Shown here in pieces: positions 1 to 9,146 of a stretch of 64,000 nucleotides of DNA; the stretch's first letter is position 1, and each line of letters begins with the position of its first letter. A program made the position numbers and the translations under genes. The stretch lies in assembly GCF_000153805.1 (NCBI RefSeq), contig NZ_DS022298.1, positions 8,616 to 72,615 on the forward strand, written 5' to 3'. This DNA is from Synechococcus sp. BL107. Its GTDB lineage: Bacteria; Cyanobacteriota; Cyanobacteriia; PCC-6307; Cyanobiaceae. The notes beneath the pieces were generated by a model. The model was not told the origin of the DNA. It saw only the letters and a program-made list of their open reading frames with translations, and made no database searches.

Positions 1-117
1 CGTCGCGAGAGCCGAGGAGGCCATTTTCGCATTGATGCCCCAGTAGCCCTGCCTCAATGGCAGTGCCACTCTCGACAATGCCTCCAGCACGGGATCCGAA
101 CCCGGGCCATACGGCAC
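1..117 (-). CDS. 5' fragment of an unidentified gene
   Basis: An open frame begins with GTG at 117, five bases after the stop of the VKOR gene on the same strand, and runs 39 codons off the window edge without a stop. It starts VPYGPGSDPVLEALSRVALP. The tight spacing suggests the next cistron of the VKOR operon. The fragment is too short for me to assign a family. The frame is also open upstream, so the exact start is uncertain, and a chance open frame is possible. Confidence 0.35.
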   Translation of the reverse strand, partial: MPYGPGSDPVLEALSRVALPLRQGYWGINAKMASSALAT

Positions 118-121
118 TAGA

Positions 122-1051
122 TCAGAACTCGCGATCTCCCTTGTAGCCACTGAGATCAGCGAGGGTATCGAGTGACTTCACACCGGAATCGATCTCTCCA
201 CTAATTTCCCAGCTTGGGAAACCCTCCAACCCCTTGCTACGACACAAATCAGCCTGGTTGTTCTGGCCATCAGCGGCGCACTCCACCACCTGCAACTGCT
301 GGCTGGCCTCCTTCCCGAACATCTCTTTCTGGTCATGGCAGTGCGGGCACCAATAAGCCGAGTACATCACGGCACCGCCAGCGGTGAGATGTTCAGCCAA
401 TGCCACCGTCGCCGGGGTGCTTTCCTGTGTCACCGCTGGGGCGACGCCTGGCCCTGTTGCAACAGATTCAGGCCGGTCTGGATCAACCACAGACACCCAA
501 ATCAGTCCCCCTAACAACACGGCAAGGGCTAAGAGCACACCCCGAAAGATCAAGGTGCCAGGGTCGTCCCATCCACCGCCAACCACCGACAGCACCAAAA
601 GAGCGAGGGACAGAACTGCTGAAAGAACACAGAAAAAACAAAACGCCTGAATTTTGAAGACCATCAGGCCCAACAAAACTCCGCTGAACACCGCCATTCC
701 TGTGGAGACCATGAACAGTCCCCACCACGTGCGACGCGACAATTCCGACTTGTTTTCCTGGAGCCCTGGCAACAAGGGCAACAAAGCCATCAACAGCACA
801 GCGGCATAGGCAATCAGACCGGCCAACGACAGCGGAATGCCATCGGCCAGCGAACCCCAAGCACTGTTGAGCACCTTGTCGCACCCGTCAGCACCCATCG
901 GACAGGTGAGATCCCCAAGAAATCCCCAACGCTTCAGCGTGATCGACCCCGTATCAATGACGCCGATCGTGGCCAGCACGGCCATCGCAATGCGGGCCCA
1001 CTTGGCTCCAGGGTCTTGACGACGACGACTAACGAGACGGGTGCTGCCCAT
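122..1051 (-). CDS. VKOR-thioredoxin fusion disulfide oxidoreductase
   Basis: Membrane protein of about 309 aa that should make disulfide bonds in periplasmic or lumenal proteins, using quinone as acceptor. Counting from the ATG at 1051, there are about five membrane segments with a loop Cys pair (C50, C57) and the VKOR active site CFFC (C138, C141). After a linker comes a thioredoxin-like tail with WCPHC (C235, C238) and a cis-Pro region GFPSW. This VKOR-Trx architecture is known in cyanobacteria and plant plastids, where it helps assemble photosystems. An upstream start at 1072 is possible; 1051 removes a short non-conserved leader. It is divergent from rimO and lies immediately upstream of a possible partial gene. 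Confidence 0.9.
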   Translation of the reverse strand: MGSTRLVSRRRQDPGAKWARIAMAVLATIGVIDTGSITLKRWGFLGDLTCPMGADGCDKVLNSAWGSLADGIPLSLAGLIAYAAVLLMALLPLLPGLQENKSELSRRTWWGLFMVSTGMAVFSGVLLGLMVFKIQAFCFFCVLSAVLSLALLVLSVVGGGWDDPGTLIFRGVLLALAVLLGGLIWVSVVDPDRPESVATGPGVAPAVTQESTPATVALAEHLTAGGAVMYSAYWCPHCHDQKEMFGKEASQQLQVVECAADGQNNQADLCRSKGLEGFPSWEISGEIDSGVKSLDTLADLSGYKGDREF

Positions 1052-1136
1052 CCATGACCAACAAGTGGGCAAATTCTGTCAGCTAGTGCCCCATTCGTCC
1101 TCTCCCTAGGCTGATGGGAGGCTTGACGGCGCAGAG

Positions 1137-2549
1137 ATGACGAGCACGACAACTGAACCCACGACTCAACCAATGGCGAAACCCACTGAAAAGCCAACGG
1201 TGGCCTTCGCCCACTTGGGCTGCGAAAAAAACCGTGTTGACACAGAACACATGGTGGGACTCCTGGCTGAGGCGGGCTACGGCGTCAGCACCGATGAAGA
1301 GGATGCCTCTGTTGTTGTGGTGAACACCTGCAGCTTCATTCAAGACGCAAGAGAAGAATCGGTTCGCACCCTCGTGGGGCTCGCGGAACAGGGAAAAGAG
1401 CTAATCATCGCGGGCTGCTTGGCGCAGCACTTTCAGGAAGAATTGCTCGAGTCGATTCCAGAAGCGAAAGCAATCGTTGGCACCGGCGACTACCAGCACA
1501 TCGTGGATGTGCTGCAGCGGGTGGAATCTGGCGAACGGGTCAACCGCGTCAGCGCCGTTCCGAGCTTTGTGGGCGATGAGCATCTGCCACGCCAGCGCAC
1601 CACAGATCAAGCTGTGGCTTACCTCAAAGTGGCAGAAGGCTGCGATTACCGCTGCGCTTTTTGCATCATTCCCAAATTAAGAGGTGACCAGCGCAGCCGA
1701 CCGATCGAATCGATCGTGGCCGAAGCCCACCAATTGGCCGAGCAAGGGGTTCAAGAACTGATTCTGATTAGCCAAATCACAACCAACTACGGACTGGATC
1801 TCTACGGCAAACCGAAGTTGGCGGAGCTTTTGCGAGCCCTTGGCGAGGTGGAAATTCCCTGGATACGAGTGCACTACGCCTACCCAACAGGACTAACACC
1901 TGCAGTTGTGGCCGCGTACCGCGACGTACCCAACGTGGTGCCTTATCTGGATCTTCCGCTCCAACACAGCCACCCTGATGTGCTGCGGGCCATGAACCGT
2001 CCTTGGCAAGCGGATGTGAATGAAAGGCTGCTCGATCAGATCAGAGAGCAACTACCGGATGCCGTGTTGCGCACCACCTTGATCGTGGGATTTCCAGGCG
2101 AAACCGAAGAACACTTCCAACACCTGGCGACCTTCTTAGAAACGCAACGCTTTGATCATGTGGGGATCTTCACGTTTTCACCAGAAGACGGGACTGCCGC
2201 TGCCGATCTTCCAAATCGCGTGGACCCCGATGTGGCGCAAGCCAGAAAAGATGCCCTGATGGCACTGCAACAACCCATCGCAGCAGAGCGCAACCAGCGC
2301 TGGGTGGGCAAAACGGTTGATGTCTTGATCGAACAGCACAACCCACAAACCGGCGAGATGATCGGCCGATGCTCCCGCTTTGCACCAGAGGTGGATGGGG
2401 AAGTACATGTTCAACCTGGCGATGACGGACAACAGGCCGCACCAGGCAGTTTTGTTCCGGTAAAAATTACTGGCGCCGATATCTACGACCTGACCGGACA
2501 CATCGTTGGTGCTCGCGCGATGGTGGCGGAAGCCAGAGTGCAGGATTGA
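1137..2549 (+). CDS. rimO: Ribosomal protein S12 methylthiotransferase RimO
   Basis: 470-aa radical-SAM enzyme that adds a methylthio group to the conserved Asp of ribosomal protein S12. The N-terminal UPF0004 domain carries the auxiliary Fe-S cysteines C29 ([10 protein letters not shown]), C65 (NTCSF) and C94 (AGCLAQ). The radical-SAM motif is C169-x3-C173-x2-C176 (GCDYRCAFC). A C-terminal TRAM-like region begins near residue 375. The [10 protein letters not shown] opening is typical of RimO rather than MiaB. An internal ATG at codon 13 is an alternative start. The stop overlaps the TTG start of the MFS gene, which implies translational coupling. Confidence 0.96.
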   Translation: MTSTTTEPTTQPMAKPTEKPTVAFAHLGCEKNRVDTEHMVGLLAEAGYGVSTDEEDASVVVVNTCSFIQDAREESVRTLVGLAEQGKELIIAGCLAQHFQEELLESIPEAKAIVGTGDYQHIVDVLQRVESGERVNRVSAVPSFVGDEHLPRQRTTDQAVAYLKVAEGCDYRCAFCIIPKLRGDQRSRPIESIVAEAHQLAEQGVQELILISQITTNYGLDLYGKPKLAELLRALGEVEIPWIRVHYAYPTGLTPAVVAAYRDVPNVVPYLDLPLQHSHPDVLRAMNRPWQADVNERLLDQIREQLPDAVLRTTLIVGFPGETEEHFQHLATFLETQRFDHVGIFTFSPEDGTAAADLPNRVDPDVAQARKDALMALQQPIAAERNQRWVGKTVDVLIEQHNPQTGEMIGRCSRFAPEVDGEVHVQPGDDGQQAAPGSFVPVKITGADIYDLTGHIVGARAMVAEARVQD

Positions 2550-3772
2550 GCGTTTTCCAACTGCAGCCTGAGCAGCAACGCCGGCTGTTTTTAATCGCCT
2601 CTGGCGTGAGTACCGCTGGATCTTTCGCTGGCATCACCGCTAAAGGCTGGATCTTGATGGATGGCAGCGCCGATCCATTTCTGCTCGCTTTGAATTTTGC
2701 AGCGCTGTCGCTGCCGACGCTTCTGATCAGTGGGCCAGCGGGGGTCCGCACCGATCGTGTTGGCTGTGAGCGAGTACTTGTGCAATCACAATGGGCTCTC
2801 TTAGCCGCTGCAGGATTAGGGGCTCTAGCCATACCCCTTTTTGAGGGCATGGCGCAGGTGGTTTTGCTCCTCAGCAGCACGCTGCTTGTGGGGATCGCAG
2901 GGGCCTATGAACTCACAGCACGCAACAAATACTGTTCAATCCTCGTGGGACCCAGGCAGTTGGGGAGCTACCTCACAAGCTTTTCCGTGGTGTTCAACGT
3001 TGGGAAACTCGTAGGTCCGCCGATCGGCGGCTGGCTACTGGCCGCAACGGGACCCGCTTGGGCATTGGGCATCGATGCTGCCAGTTATTTACTGCCCATT
3101 GCCAGCGTGATGTTTCTTCTGCAGCCTGATCGCTCGAGGGAAGTACGCAGCACCAATGGAAACAATGCAGGTTTGATGAGTGCTTGGCGCGAGTGCGGAC
3201 CCACGTTGCAAGGCGTGCTCACCCTGACGGCTGTGATGTGTTTGGTGGGTTTTTTCCATCCTGGATTAGCGCCGCTGATTGCCTTTGACGTGCTGGGAGG
3301 AAAACCCACCGACCTCGGCCTCTTCACCAGCGTGCTTGCTGCAGGCAGCATTGCTGGTGGGCTAGTGCTGCAACGCAACAGCGCCAAATTCAGCCATCGC
3401 CCCTTTCTCACCCTCGGAGGGTTCGGAATGATTACAGCCATTGCCCAACTGGGCATGTCCAGAAGCCCAGGGGTGGGGTTCAGCCTGGCCATGGCCTTTC
3501 TGATCGGTGCCGGCACCGCAGGTCTCTTGAGCAGCTGCAACCTGATCACTCAAATCGGCTCAGATCCAGTGATAAGGGGACGAATGGCCGGTCTGAGTCA
3601 AATCGCTTTTCTCGGCGGGGGAGGGCTCAGTGGCCTCTTAGTGGCTGGAGTCGTAGTGGCGAGCAATCTTTCAACAGCCTTTGCCCTATGCGGAGGAATC
3701 AGCCTGGTGGTGGCAATTCGTTGGATCTCGACCAGCGGCCAGAAAACACTGGATCCGATCAGATCAGCTTGA
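2546..3772 (+). CDS. MFS transporter, probable exporter
   Basis: 408-aa major facilitator superfamily protein with about 10-12 hydrophobic segments. The substrate is not evident. It starts with TTG inside the rimO stop (TTGA overlap at 2546-2549), so it is probably translated by reinitiation after rimO. The layout resembles bacterial MFS exporters (for example the enterobactin exporter-like group), with paired six-helix halves and a Gly-rich [10 protein letters not shown] segment late in the protein. Its last 14 bases overlap convergently with petL on the other strand. Confidence 0.85.
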   Translation: MSVFQLQPEQQRRLFLIASGVSTAGSFAGITAKGWILMDGSADPFLLALNFAALSLPTLLISGPAGVRTDRVGCERVLVQSQWALLAAAGLGALAIPLFEGMAQVVLLLSSTLLVGIAGAYELTARNKYCSILVGPRQLGSYLTSFSVVFNVGKLVGPPIGGWLLAATGPAWALGIDAASYLLPIASVMFLLQPDRSREVRSTNGNNAGLMSAWRECGPTLQGVLTLTAVMCLVGFFHPGLAPLIAFDVLGGKPTDLGLFTSVLAAGSIAGGLVLQRNSAKFSHRPFLTLGGFGMITAIAQLGMSRSPGVGFSLAMAFLIGAGTAGLLSSCNLITQIGSDPVIRGRMAGLSQIAFLGGGGLSGLLVAGVVVASNLSTAFALCGGISLVVAIRWISTSGQKTLDPIRSA

Positions 3773-3851
3773 TTCCCTTCAGAAGCTTGGTGAGCACGAA
3801 GGCAACAACGAGACCAGTTCCAACGAGTCCGAGGTAGATACCAACGCCCAT
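3759..3851 (-). CDS. petL: Cytochrome b6f complex subunit 6 (PetL-like)
   Basis: 30-codon gene. It encodes one hydrophobic helix after MGVGIYLGLVG and ends KGIKLI; the IKLI ending is typical of cyanobacterial PetL, a single-span stabilising subunit of the cytochrome b6f complex in the thylakoid. Cyanobacterial PetL is about 30-32 aa, so the length fits. The 3' end overlaps the convergent MFS gene by 14 bp. No strong Shine-Dalgarno sequence is seen; the leader is GGGGACTTCC-rich. It could instead be another one-helix photosynthesis peptide, because such short sequences carry little signal. Confidence 0.7.
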   Translation of the reverse strand: MGVGIYLGLVGTGLVVAFVLTKLLKGIKLI

Positions 3852-4078
3852 GAGCAAATAAGGAAGTCCCCACCATTACATCAGAGATTCAGTAGCAAGA
3901 GGGTGAGGACCGACAGGCTTTGCGAAATTGCGACGTTTGCCTCTAAAAAACGTCGCCAATCTCCGATCACGAACACCTCATTCACCACAGCTCAACGTTG
4001 CGGGGACGATCGTTAATCCGCAGACATCACTGCCGCCAGAACCTCCAACACACGAGCAGGAGTTTGGACAGGCGCAGC

Positions 4079-4483
4079 TCAATCCTGAACGTATGACGTT
4101 CCCTCGATCAAGCAAACCTCAGCTTTCTGAAGCTCACGCCCCAAATAGAAAGCATGGTCCAGAGAACTCAGCGGATGGGGTCCATCACTCTCGGTGAGTT
4201 GGATTCCGATTTGTTTCGCAGTCAAACCTCGATAGACACGGGACGGTTTCCTTTGTCCGTTGCCGCCTTTACAACTCAGCACTTCCCCCGTCTCAGGATC
4301 ATGGGCTAGTCCCTTGTCATCGATGGTGTTGCCGTAATGCTCCAGCACCAGCTCCGCTGAGGCATGGTCCACCTTGATCAGGAAGTAACCCTTGGGATCG
4401 AGCGCAATAAATCTCTGCGACAAACGATCATCCAACTCTGCACGAGCTTCGGATCGCGAGACAACTTCGGAAAGCTTCGCCAT
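4079..4483 (-). CDS. DUF4346 family protein
   Basis: 134-aa soluble cyanobacterial protein. The core FIALDPKGYFLIKVDHASAE and the later HAFYLGRELQKAEVCLIEG match what I remember of the DUF4346 family, whose domain also occurs fused to dihydropteroate synthase-like proteins; its biochemical role is unknown. It lies 9 bp downstream of the acyltransferase gene on the same strand and is probably co-transcribed with it. The family assignment is from pattern memory, and the function is not known. Confidence 0.65.
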   Translation of the reverse strand: MAKLSEVVSRSEARAELDDRLSQRFIALDPKGYFLIKVDHASAELVLEHYGNTIDDKGLAHDPETGEVLSCKGGNGQRKPSRVYRGLTAKQIGIQLTESDGPHPLSSLDHAFYLGRELQKAEVCLIEGTSYVQD

Positions 4484-4492
4484 CGCCTGAAT

Positions 4493-5668
4493 TTACAAAG
4501 TCAAGGTGGGGGACTCTGCCTTGAAGGGCAGCTCGGCATTGATCGCATCGATCTCTTCCAACATCAACCCGTTCACCTTGGGTAACCAAGCGCGGATCAA
4601 TGCATCCATCTGTGGTTCATACCAACGGTGCAAGCTGGCATGCGGCTGTGCCACAAAGCCACGGCGACGCTTGTGGCTGCCTCCTGCGCCGGGATCAAAT
4701 GAATCGATCCCCTGCTGAAGAGCCCATTCAATGGGTGCGTAGTAACAAACCTCGAAATGTAAGCAGTCAATTTGTTCATGCGTCCCCCAATATCGACCCC
4801 ATAGACGGGAGGCATCACGCACACAAAGCGACATCGCGACCGGATCACGCGGATCACCTCGATGAGCCGAAAATAATACAATATTGTCGCAATATTGATC
4901 AGCCAACGATGCAAAAAACTTCGGCTCAAGATATTTACTTCCCCATGGTCCCCACTGAGCACAGTGTTGCTCATAGAAGCGATACATGATCCCTAAAAGT
5001 TCACTATCAAGTTGATCACCAGTGAGGGGCGTCACCATGACACCAGCTTTTAAAACCGACTTACGCTCTCGCTTGATATTACGACGCTGATTAGCATTAA
5101 AACCCTGAAGATAATCACCAAAAGTTTGATCATTTCCACGGCTCCAAAGACTCTGTTGATTCAGCCACGCCGCGCAACCTGAGGCCTCAGCCAGAGGGCG
5201 CCAAGACGGATCAACATATAGAAAGTTACAGCTAAGGATCCCATTCTTCTCACAAAACTGATCGATTGTTTGAAGCAAGACAACCGTGAGCTGCGCTTCA
5301 TCCTCCCCAGGGAGCATATGAAATCGATAGCCGGTTACTGGGCTGACAGGGCTCATCCCCAAGAGCTTCGGGTAGTAGCGCAAACCAAGATCTGCGGCCA
5401 ATCGCGCAAAGGTCTGATCGAAAACAAATTCGCCATAGCTATGCCCCTTCACATATAAGGGCGCAACAGCAATGGGAGTGTCTTCCCGCCAAAGGGCAAG
5501 GTGAAGCGGTTGCCAACCCTGATCAGGGACGGTGCTTCCTGAACTTTCAAGAGCGTGGAGCCATTCCCATTGATAAAAAGGCAGGGCATCTCTCCACAGC
5601 AACTCAATCCATTGCTGTGGAGAGATTTCCGCTACAGAGCGGTGCCAGCGCGCAGTAAGCGCGGTCAT
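4493..5668 (-). CDS. GNAT-fold N-acyltransferase (FemAB-like, COG3146 type)
   Basis: 391-aa protein of the family often annotated 'peptidogalycan biosynthesis' or GNAT N-acetyltransferase. Supporting signals are the N-terminal QWIELLWRDALPFYQWEWLHAL, a central GFNANQRRNIKRERK basic motif, a LWGRYWGTHEQIDCLHFEVCY stretch and a DPGAGGSHKRRRGF segment, all characteristic of the family. It probably transfers an acyl or aminoacyl group in envelope or small-molecule metabolism; the substrate is unknown. The middle of the gene (about 4860-5260) is visibly richer in A+T than its neighbours. It is followed closely by the DUF4346 gene. Confidence 0.8.
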   Translation of the reverse strand: MTALTARWHRSVAEISPQQWIELLWRDALPFYQWEWLHALESSGSTVPDQGWQPLHLALWREDTPIAVAPLYVKGHSYGEFVFDQTFARLAADLGLRYYPKLLGMSPVSPVTGYRFHMLPGEDEAQLTVVLLQTIDQFCEKNGILSCNFLYVDPSWRPLAEASGCAAWLNQQSLWSRGNDQTFGDYLQGFNANQRRNIKRERKSVLKAGVMVTPLTGDQLDSELLGIMYRFYEQHCAQWGPWGSKYLEPKFFASLADQYCDNIVLFSAHRGDPRDPVAMSLCVRDASRLWGRYWGTHEQIDCLHFEVCYYAPIEWALQQGIDSFDPGAGGSHKRRRGFVAQPHASLHRWYEPQMDALIRAWLPKVNGLMLEEIDAINAELPFKAESPTLTL

Positions 5669-5954
5669 AGGTCCAACCCAAAGCTTCGGAGTTAATTGAC
5701 ACTAACGAAAGAGAACAAGCCCGGAAGCCCGATTCCGATCAATGTGATCAGTCTGCGGCAAAAGCATTAAACCCACAGTGACATCAAAATCCAGTTCGGC
5801 GAGCCTGTTTATTAGGGGCAGGCATCCCCCTTAAGTTGTCTTTTTGTTTGTCTGACCGATCAATCATCACGTCTTTATTCCCAATTCCGACTCGCAGCCG
5901 AATTTTTGTTCCGGATTATGCCCTTCATGCAACGGAAAGCGACCGATGGGTCAA
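5669..5954. other. 286-bp intergenic region, nothing recognised
   Basis: Lies upstream of the acyltransferase and downstream of the RibD-type gene, both on the minus strand. It should hold the acyltransferase promoter. I see no convincing small ORF, RNA or terminator-grade hairpin. Confidence 0.5.
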
Positions 5955-6653
5955 CTAATGCAGCCGTTGCCTCCGGTAGCGAAGCATCATTTCGCCATCA
6001 CCCAAATCTTCGACTCCATCACAGCCCCAAGCCCCAAGCTCCATCATTTGAACCGGGAGTAGACCCTGCTCAACAGGCAACCACGTGTGGTCTCCACCCA
6101 GCAGAGTCGGCACCAGCGTGAGCTGGAGAGCATCCACGCAATCGGCTTGCAGCAATTCCGCCGCCAAGGATGCTCCCCCCAACAGAACGAGGCGACGCAC
6201 CCCAAGCGAACGCAGAGCCCCAAGGCGATCGGGCCAAGAGCTGCCCAATGGAATCCAGCGATCGAAACCTTGAGCGGGCGCTTTCGGTGCCAACAACCAC
6301 CGCTCTAAAGGCTGCCGAAAAAACCGCCATTGCTGAGGGAAATCGTGGCTGCGACTCACTACCACCACTGCGGGCTGAACGGATCGACCTTGATCAACGC
6401 GTTGTTGAAGCAAGGCCCGATCACGGATCAAACAAGTGCTTTCATGCGCCCGTAACGTCCCTGCTCCCATCAAAGAGGCGTCCGCCCAGGCCAGCGAGGC
6501 ATCAAGGACACGTCGATCGCCCTGCCCCCCCAGTTGGGCCGCACCACCTTCAGCAGGCGCTAGCCGACCGTCTAACGATATGGCTAAAACCAACCGTGTT
6601 TCTGGCCGCTCTAGCGCTGGGGCCGTGATGTCGTCAGACCGCTGCAACCGCAT
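5955..6653 (-). CDS. RibD C-terminal-domain reductase
   Basis: 232-aa protein of the RibD_C / dihydrofolate-reductase-like fold, which in riboflavin synthesis reduces the ribosyl group of 5-amino-6-(ribosylamino)uracil phosphate with NADPH. The motifs RLVLAISLDGRLAP at the N-terminus, GDRRVLDASLAWADASLMGAGTL, LRSLGVRRLVLLGGASLAAELL and LTLVPTLLGG are typical. There is no deaminase domain, so a separate RibD deaminase would be needed elsewhere. The gene starts inside the 3' end of the PTPS gene (20-bp overlap). Both handle GTP-derived pterin/pyrimidine-type compounds, which makes the pairing sensible. Confidence 0.85.
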   Translation of the reverse strand: MRLQRSDDITAPALERPETRLVLAISLDGRLAPAEGGAAQLGGQGDRRVLDASLAWADASLMGAGTLRAHESTCLIRDRALLQQRVDQGRSVQPAVVVVSRSHDFPQQWRFFRQPLERWLLAPKAPAQGFDRWIPLGSSWPDRLGALRSLGVRRLVLLGGASLAAELLQADCVDALQLTLVPTLLGGDHTWLPVEQGLLPVQMMELGAWGCDGVEDLGDGEMMLRYRRQRLH

Positions 6654-7554
6654 CCATCGCAGCCGGAAGCATCTCTAGCTGGGGCACTTCGGCATACACC
6701 TCTGCAGCGTTGTTCGGGCTCTCTTGGAGGCGCACCTTATGCAGCTGAGCTCCAATGGCTTTAATCGGACTCGAGAGTCGGTCAGCAATATGCAGAGCAA
6801 TATTTTCCGCAGTGGGAACGCACTCAGCAAAAAACGGCACGTCCTTGTTCAGGAAGGTGTGGTCAAAGGGTTCAACAACCAGATCATCAACCAACCGTTG
6901 CAGGGCCGACAAATCGCAAACCATTCCCGTGCGTGGGTCGATGCTTCCACGAACGGTGATGTCCACCAAATAATTGTGGCCATGGCCGTGAGGCCTCGCG
7001 CACTTGCCGTAAATCTGCTCGTTTTCTTCCTGACTCAACTCCGGACGAGCCAAGCGGTGGGCTGCAGCGAAGTGGGTACGAATGGTGAGGAATGCATCCA
7101 TGGGATCTCCGAGATAGTCGGCCCAGAGGCCCGGTTGTTCGTAGAGGCGTAAAGCCGTAATTGGAAGGTGGGGTCGAAGGCGATGCCAAATCGTTCGAAC
7201 CAGTGCCTCAGTGGTCGGGAGGCAGCCCTCCGGACACGACACATCAAACTCCGGCCAAGCTTCATTTAGGAAGCGGAAGTCGAGCTGACCGGTCACCTCA
7301 GAACGGATCGCATGTTTCACCTCAGAGAGGTTCAAAACCATGCCATCGGCGTCCAAGTCGCCCGCCATCGAAACAATCAACTCATAGTTGTGGCCATGAC
7401 CTGGCGCGAAACTACAAGGACCAAAGCGAGCAGCATTGTCATCTGCTGATAACTCTGGCAACCAGTAACGATGGCTGGCACTAAAACAGGCTCGCCGCGT
7501 TATGACGCAAGAACGACCCTGGCCGTGCCGAGCAATCGACTTCGTTTCAGTCAT
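6634..7554 (-). CDS. Tandem two-domain 6-pyruvoyltetrahydropterin synthase / QueD homologue
   Basis: 306 aa made of two PTPS/QueD domains. Domain 1 (about residues 15-140) has putative zinc His H28, H53 and H55 with Cys C47. Domain 2 (about 155-295) has H166, H191 and H193 with C185. Both keep the FLNE/FLNK segment and the PTTEALV/PTAENIA motif, so both look intact. Single-domain homologues (about 120-150 aa) make 6-carboxytetrahydropterin for queuosine or pyruvoyltetrahydropterin for pterins. Which reaction applies here cannot be told from sequence alone. It overlaps the downstream RibD-type gene and is divergent from aroK. Confidence 0.88.
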   Translation of the reverse strand: MTETKSIARHGQGRSCVITRRACFSASHRYWLPELSADDNAARFGPCSFAPGHGHNYELIVSMAGDLDADGMVLNLSEVKHAIRSEVTGQLDFRFLNEAWPEFDVSCPEGCLPTTEALVRTIWHRLRPHLPITALRLYEQPGLWADYLGDPMDAFLTIRTHFAAAHRLARPELSQEENEQIYGKCARPHGHGHNYLVDITVRGSIDPRTGMVCDLSALQRLVDDLVVEPFDHTFLNKDVPFFAECVPTAENIALHIADRLSSPIKAIGAQLHKVRLQESPNNAAEVYAEVPQLEMLPAAMDAVAAV

Positions 7555-7605
7555 GTGACATTCCGGCCGGAGAGCATCCTAATGAGCTAGCTGCATTTTC
7601 GAGCG

Positions 7606-8181
7606 ATGACAGATCCCATTCTTTCTCTCAAAGAACGCTTAGGCGGACGCAGCATCTATCTCATCGGAATGATGGGGAGCGGAAAAACGAGTACTGGACG
7701 CCCCCTTGCGAAAAGACTGGGGTATGGCTTTGTTGATGCCGATGCTGTGATCGAACAGGTGGCCAACTGCACGATTCCGGAGATTTTTGAACGGGATGGG
7801 GAGGAAGGCTTCCGCTTGATCGAAAGCCAAGTGCTCAATGCGATCAGTCAGCGCCATTCCTTGGTGGTGGCTACAGGCGGGGGCGTGGTCACCAAACCAG
7901 AAAACTGGGGACAACTACACAGCGGCATCGTCGTTTGGCTTGATGTGGATCGGCTCCAGCTCATCGAACGTTTGCGGGGCGATGCAACCCAAAGACCGCT
8001 GTTGCAACAACCAGACCCCGAAGCAGCCTTAGACGCCCTCCTCCTGCAAAGACGCCCTCTTTATGACGAAGCTGATCTCACGGTGGTCATCCAAGACGAA
8101 ACACCCGATGACGTCGCTGATGGCATCCTGCAACTCCTTCCAACGCTCATCAAGGACCCATCCCAACAACGCGAGCGTTGA
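7606..8181 (+). CDS. aroK: Shikimate kinase
   Basis: 191-aa kinase that phosphorylates shikimate at O3 with ATP in the aromatic amino-acid pathway. It has a P-loop ([19 protein letters not shown], residues about 21-39), a shikimate-binding DADAVIE segment, GGGVV substrate-binding glycines and a lid region [10 protein letters not shown]. Length is normal for cyanobacterial AroK. It is divergent from the PTPS gene and convergent with the CRR7-like gene. Confidence 0.96.
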   Translation: MTDPILSLKERLGGRSIYLIGMMGSGKTSTGRPLAKRLGYGFVDADAVIEQVANCTIPEIFERDGEEGFRLIESQVLNAISQRHSLVVATGGGVVTKPENWGQLHSGIVVWLDVDRLQLIERLRGDATQRPLLQQPDPEAALDALLLQRRPLYDEADLTVVIQDETPDDVADGILQLLPTLIKDPSQQRER

Positions 8182-8212
8182 TTGACAGGAGCGACCACGG
8201 CGACAAATTTGA

Positions 8213-8473
8213 CTAAGACGGTGGCTCTAAGCGAACCGCGAACCACTGAATCGAGACTCCCGGGCTGAGCTCCAAATCACAGGCCGTATCCAACAATCGC
8301 TGGGCAGCAGCCTCCACACTCGACAGATCGGCCAAGTCAGCTGGCAACTGATCCATCGTCTGCAACCATCGACTCAGCCATGCCAGGGTATTTGGGACGT
8401 CGAGCAGCTGTTCTGGCTTGCCGGGTTCCAGCACCACGTAATCATCACAAGCACGAATCAAGGGATCAGACAT
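8213..8473 (-). CDS. CRR7-like protein
   Basis: 86-aa soluble protein, starting MSDPLIRACDDYVVLEPG and ending SPGVSIQWFAVRLEPPS. These two ends match the CRR7 (chlororespiratory reduction 7) family of cyanobacteria and plastids, named from plant work on the thylakoid NDH complex; the cyanobacterial role is unclear. I chose the ATG at 8473 rather than an upstream in-frame start because the conserved part begins there. Its start codon overlaps the start codon of the gene on the plus strand by two bases (CATG at 8471-8474). Confidence 0.78.
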   Translation of the reverse strand: MSDPLIRACDDYVVLEPGKPEQLLDVPNTLAWLSRWLQTMDQLPADLADLSSVEAAAQRLLDTACDLELSPGVSIQWFAVRLEPPS

Positions 8474-9146
8474 GGGCGGTAATTTGCTTGCGCTTCTGAT
8501 CGGTTTCTCCATCCTGCTCGGTGGATCCCCCGCATGGGCATCGCCTTTGGAGCAAAGGCTGGAGCTTTGGCCGAATTGGACGTTGCCGGCACCTCTCAGC
8601 CGCCCCTCCAGCCGTGATGACCTGATCTATCCGCAATGGTTCCAGGGCCGATGGGAGGTGCAAAGTGTCGACCTCGACGACCTTGACCAGCCCGCCATCA
8701 CCCACGAGGCGCGCTTCATTTCCGACAGCCAAAACAGGCTGGTGGGGGATCGCGCCTTCAACGCCAATGCCATCGGTCGGGCCCTGCTCGGCGAACAGTT
8801 GCTGCGGGTCGAAGACGACCCCAAGTCATCCAATCGTCAGATGGCGCAGCTCACAGGTGATCGACGATTGGAAACCACCGTGACGGGCAGACAGCAGCAG
8901 TCCCCCAATTCCGACACGTTTTTAGCCGATGAGTTGGTTCTCCAAATCCTCCACGCACCCGGGCCGCCAAGGTTGAGTCAGGTGGAAACCCTGAGCCGAT
9001 ATCAACGCTGCGGTTCAGGAATCTGCGCCGAACAGTGGCAAGGGGTTTACCCGCCACCAGGAGAAAAGTTGCGCGATTCCGTTCAAAGCAGCCACCACTA
9101 TCAGCTGCGATTCACACCTCTTCCAGCGTCCGCTCCATCAACTTGA
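8472..9146 (+). CDS. Exported DUF6816-type protein
   Basis: 224-aa protein with an N-terminal signal peptide (hydrophobic LLALLIGFSILLGG, then PAWA-S as a plausible cleavage site), so probably lumenal or periplasmic. The body contains WPNWTLPAPLSRPSSRDDL and YPQWFQGRWEVQSVDL, followed by beta-rich sequence suggesting a lipocalin-like barrel. I recall this pattern from the cyanobacterial and plastid DUF6816 family, with unknown function. It is divergent from the CRR7-like gene with overlapping start codons, and the 3' end overlaps the GST gene by 35 bp. Confidence 0.7.
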   Translation: MGGNLLALLIGFSILLGGSPAWASPLEQRLELWPNWTLPAPLSRPSSRDDLIYPQWFQGRWEVQSVDLDDLDQPAITHEARFISDSQNRLVGDRAFNANAIGRALLGEQLLRVEDDPKSSNRQMAQLTGDRRLETTVTGRQQQSPNSDTFLADELVLQILHAPGPPRLSQVETLSRYQRCGSGICAEQWQGVYPPPGEKLRDSVQSSHHYQLRFTPLPASAPST

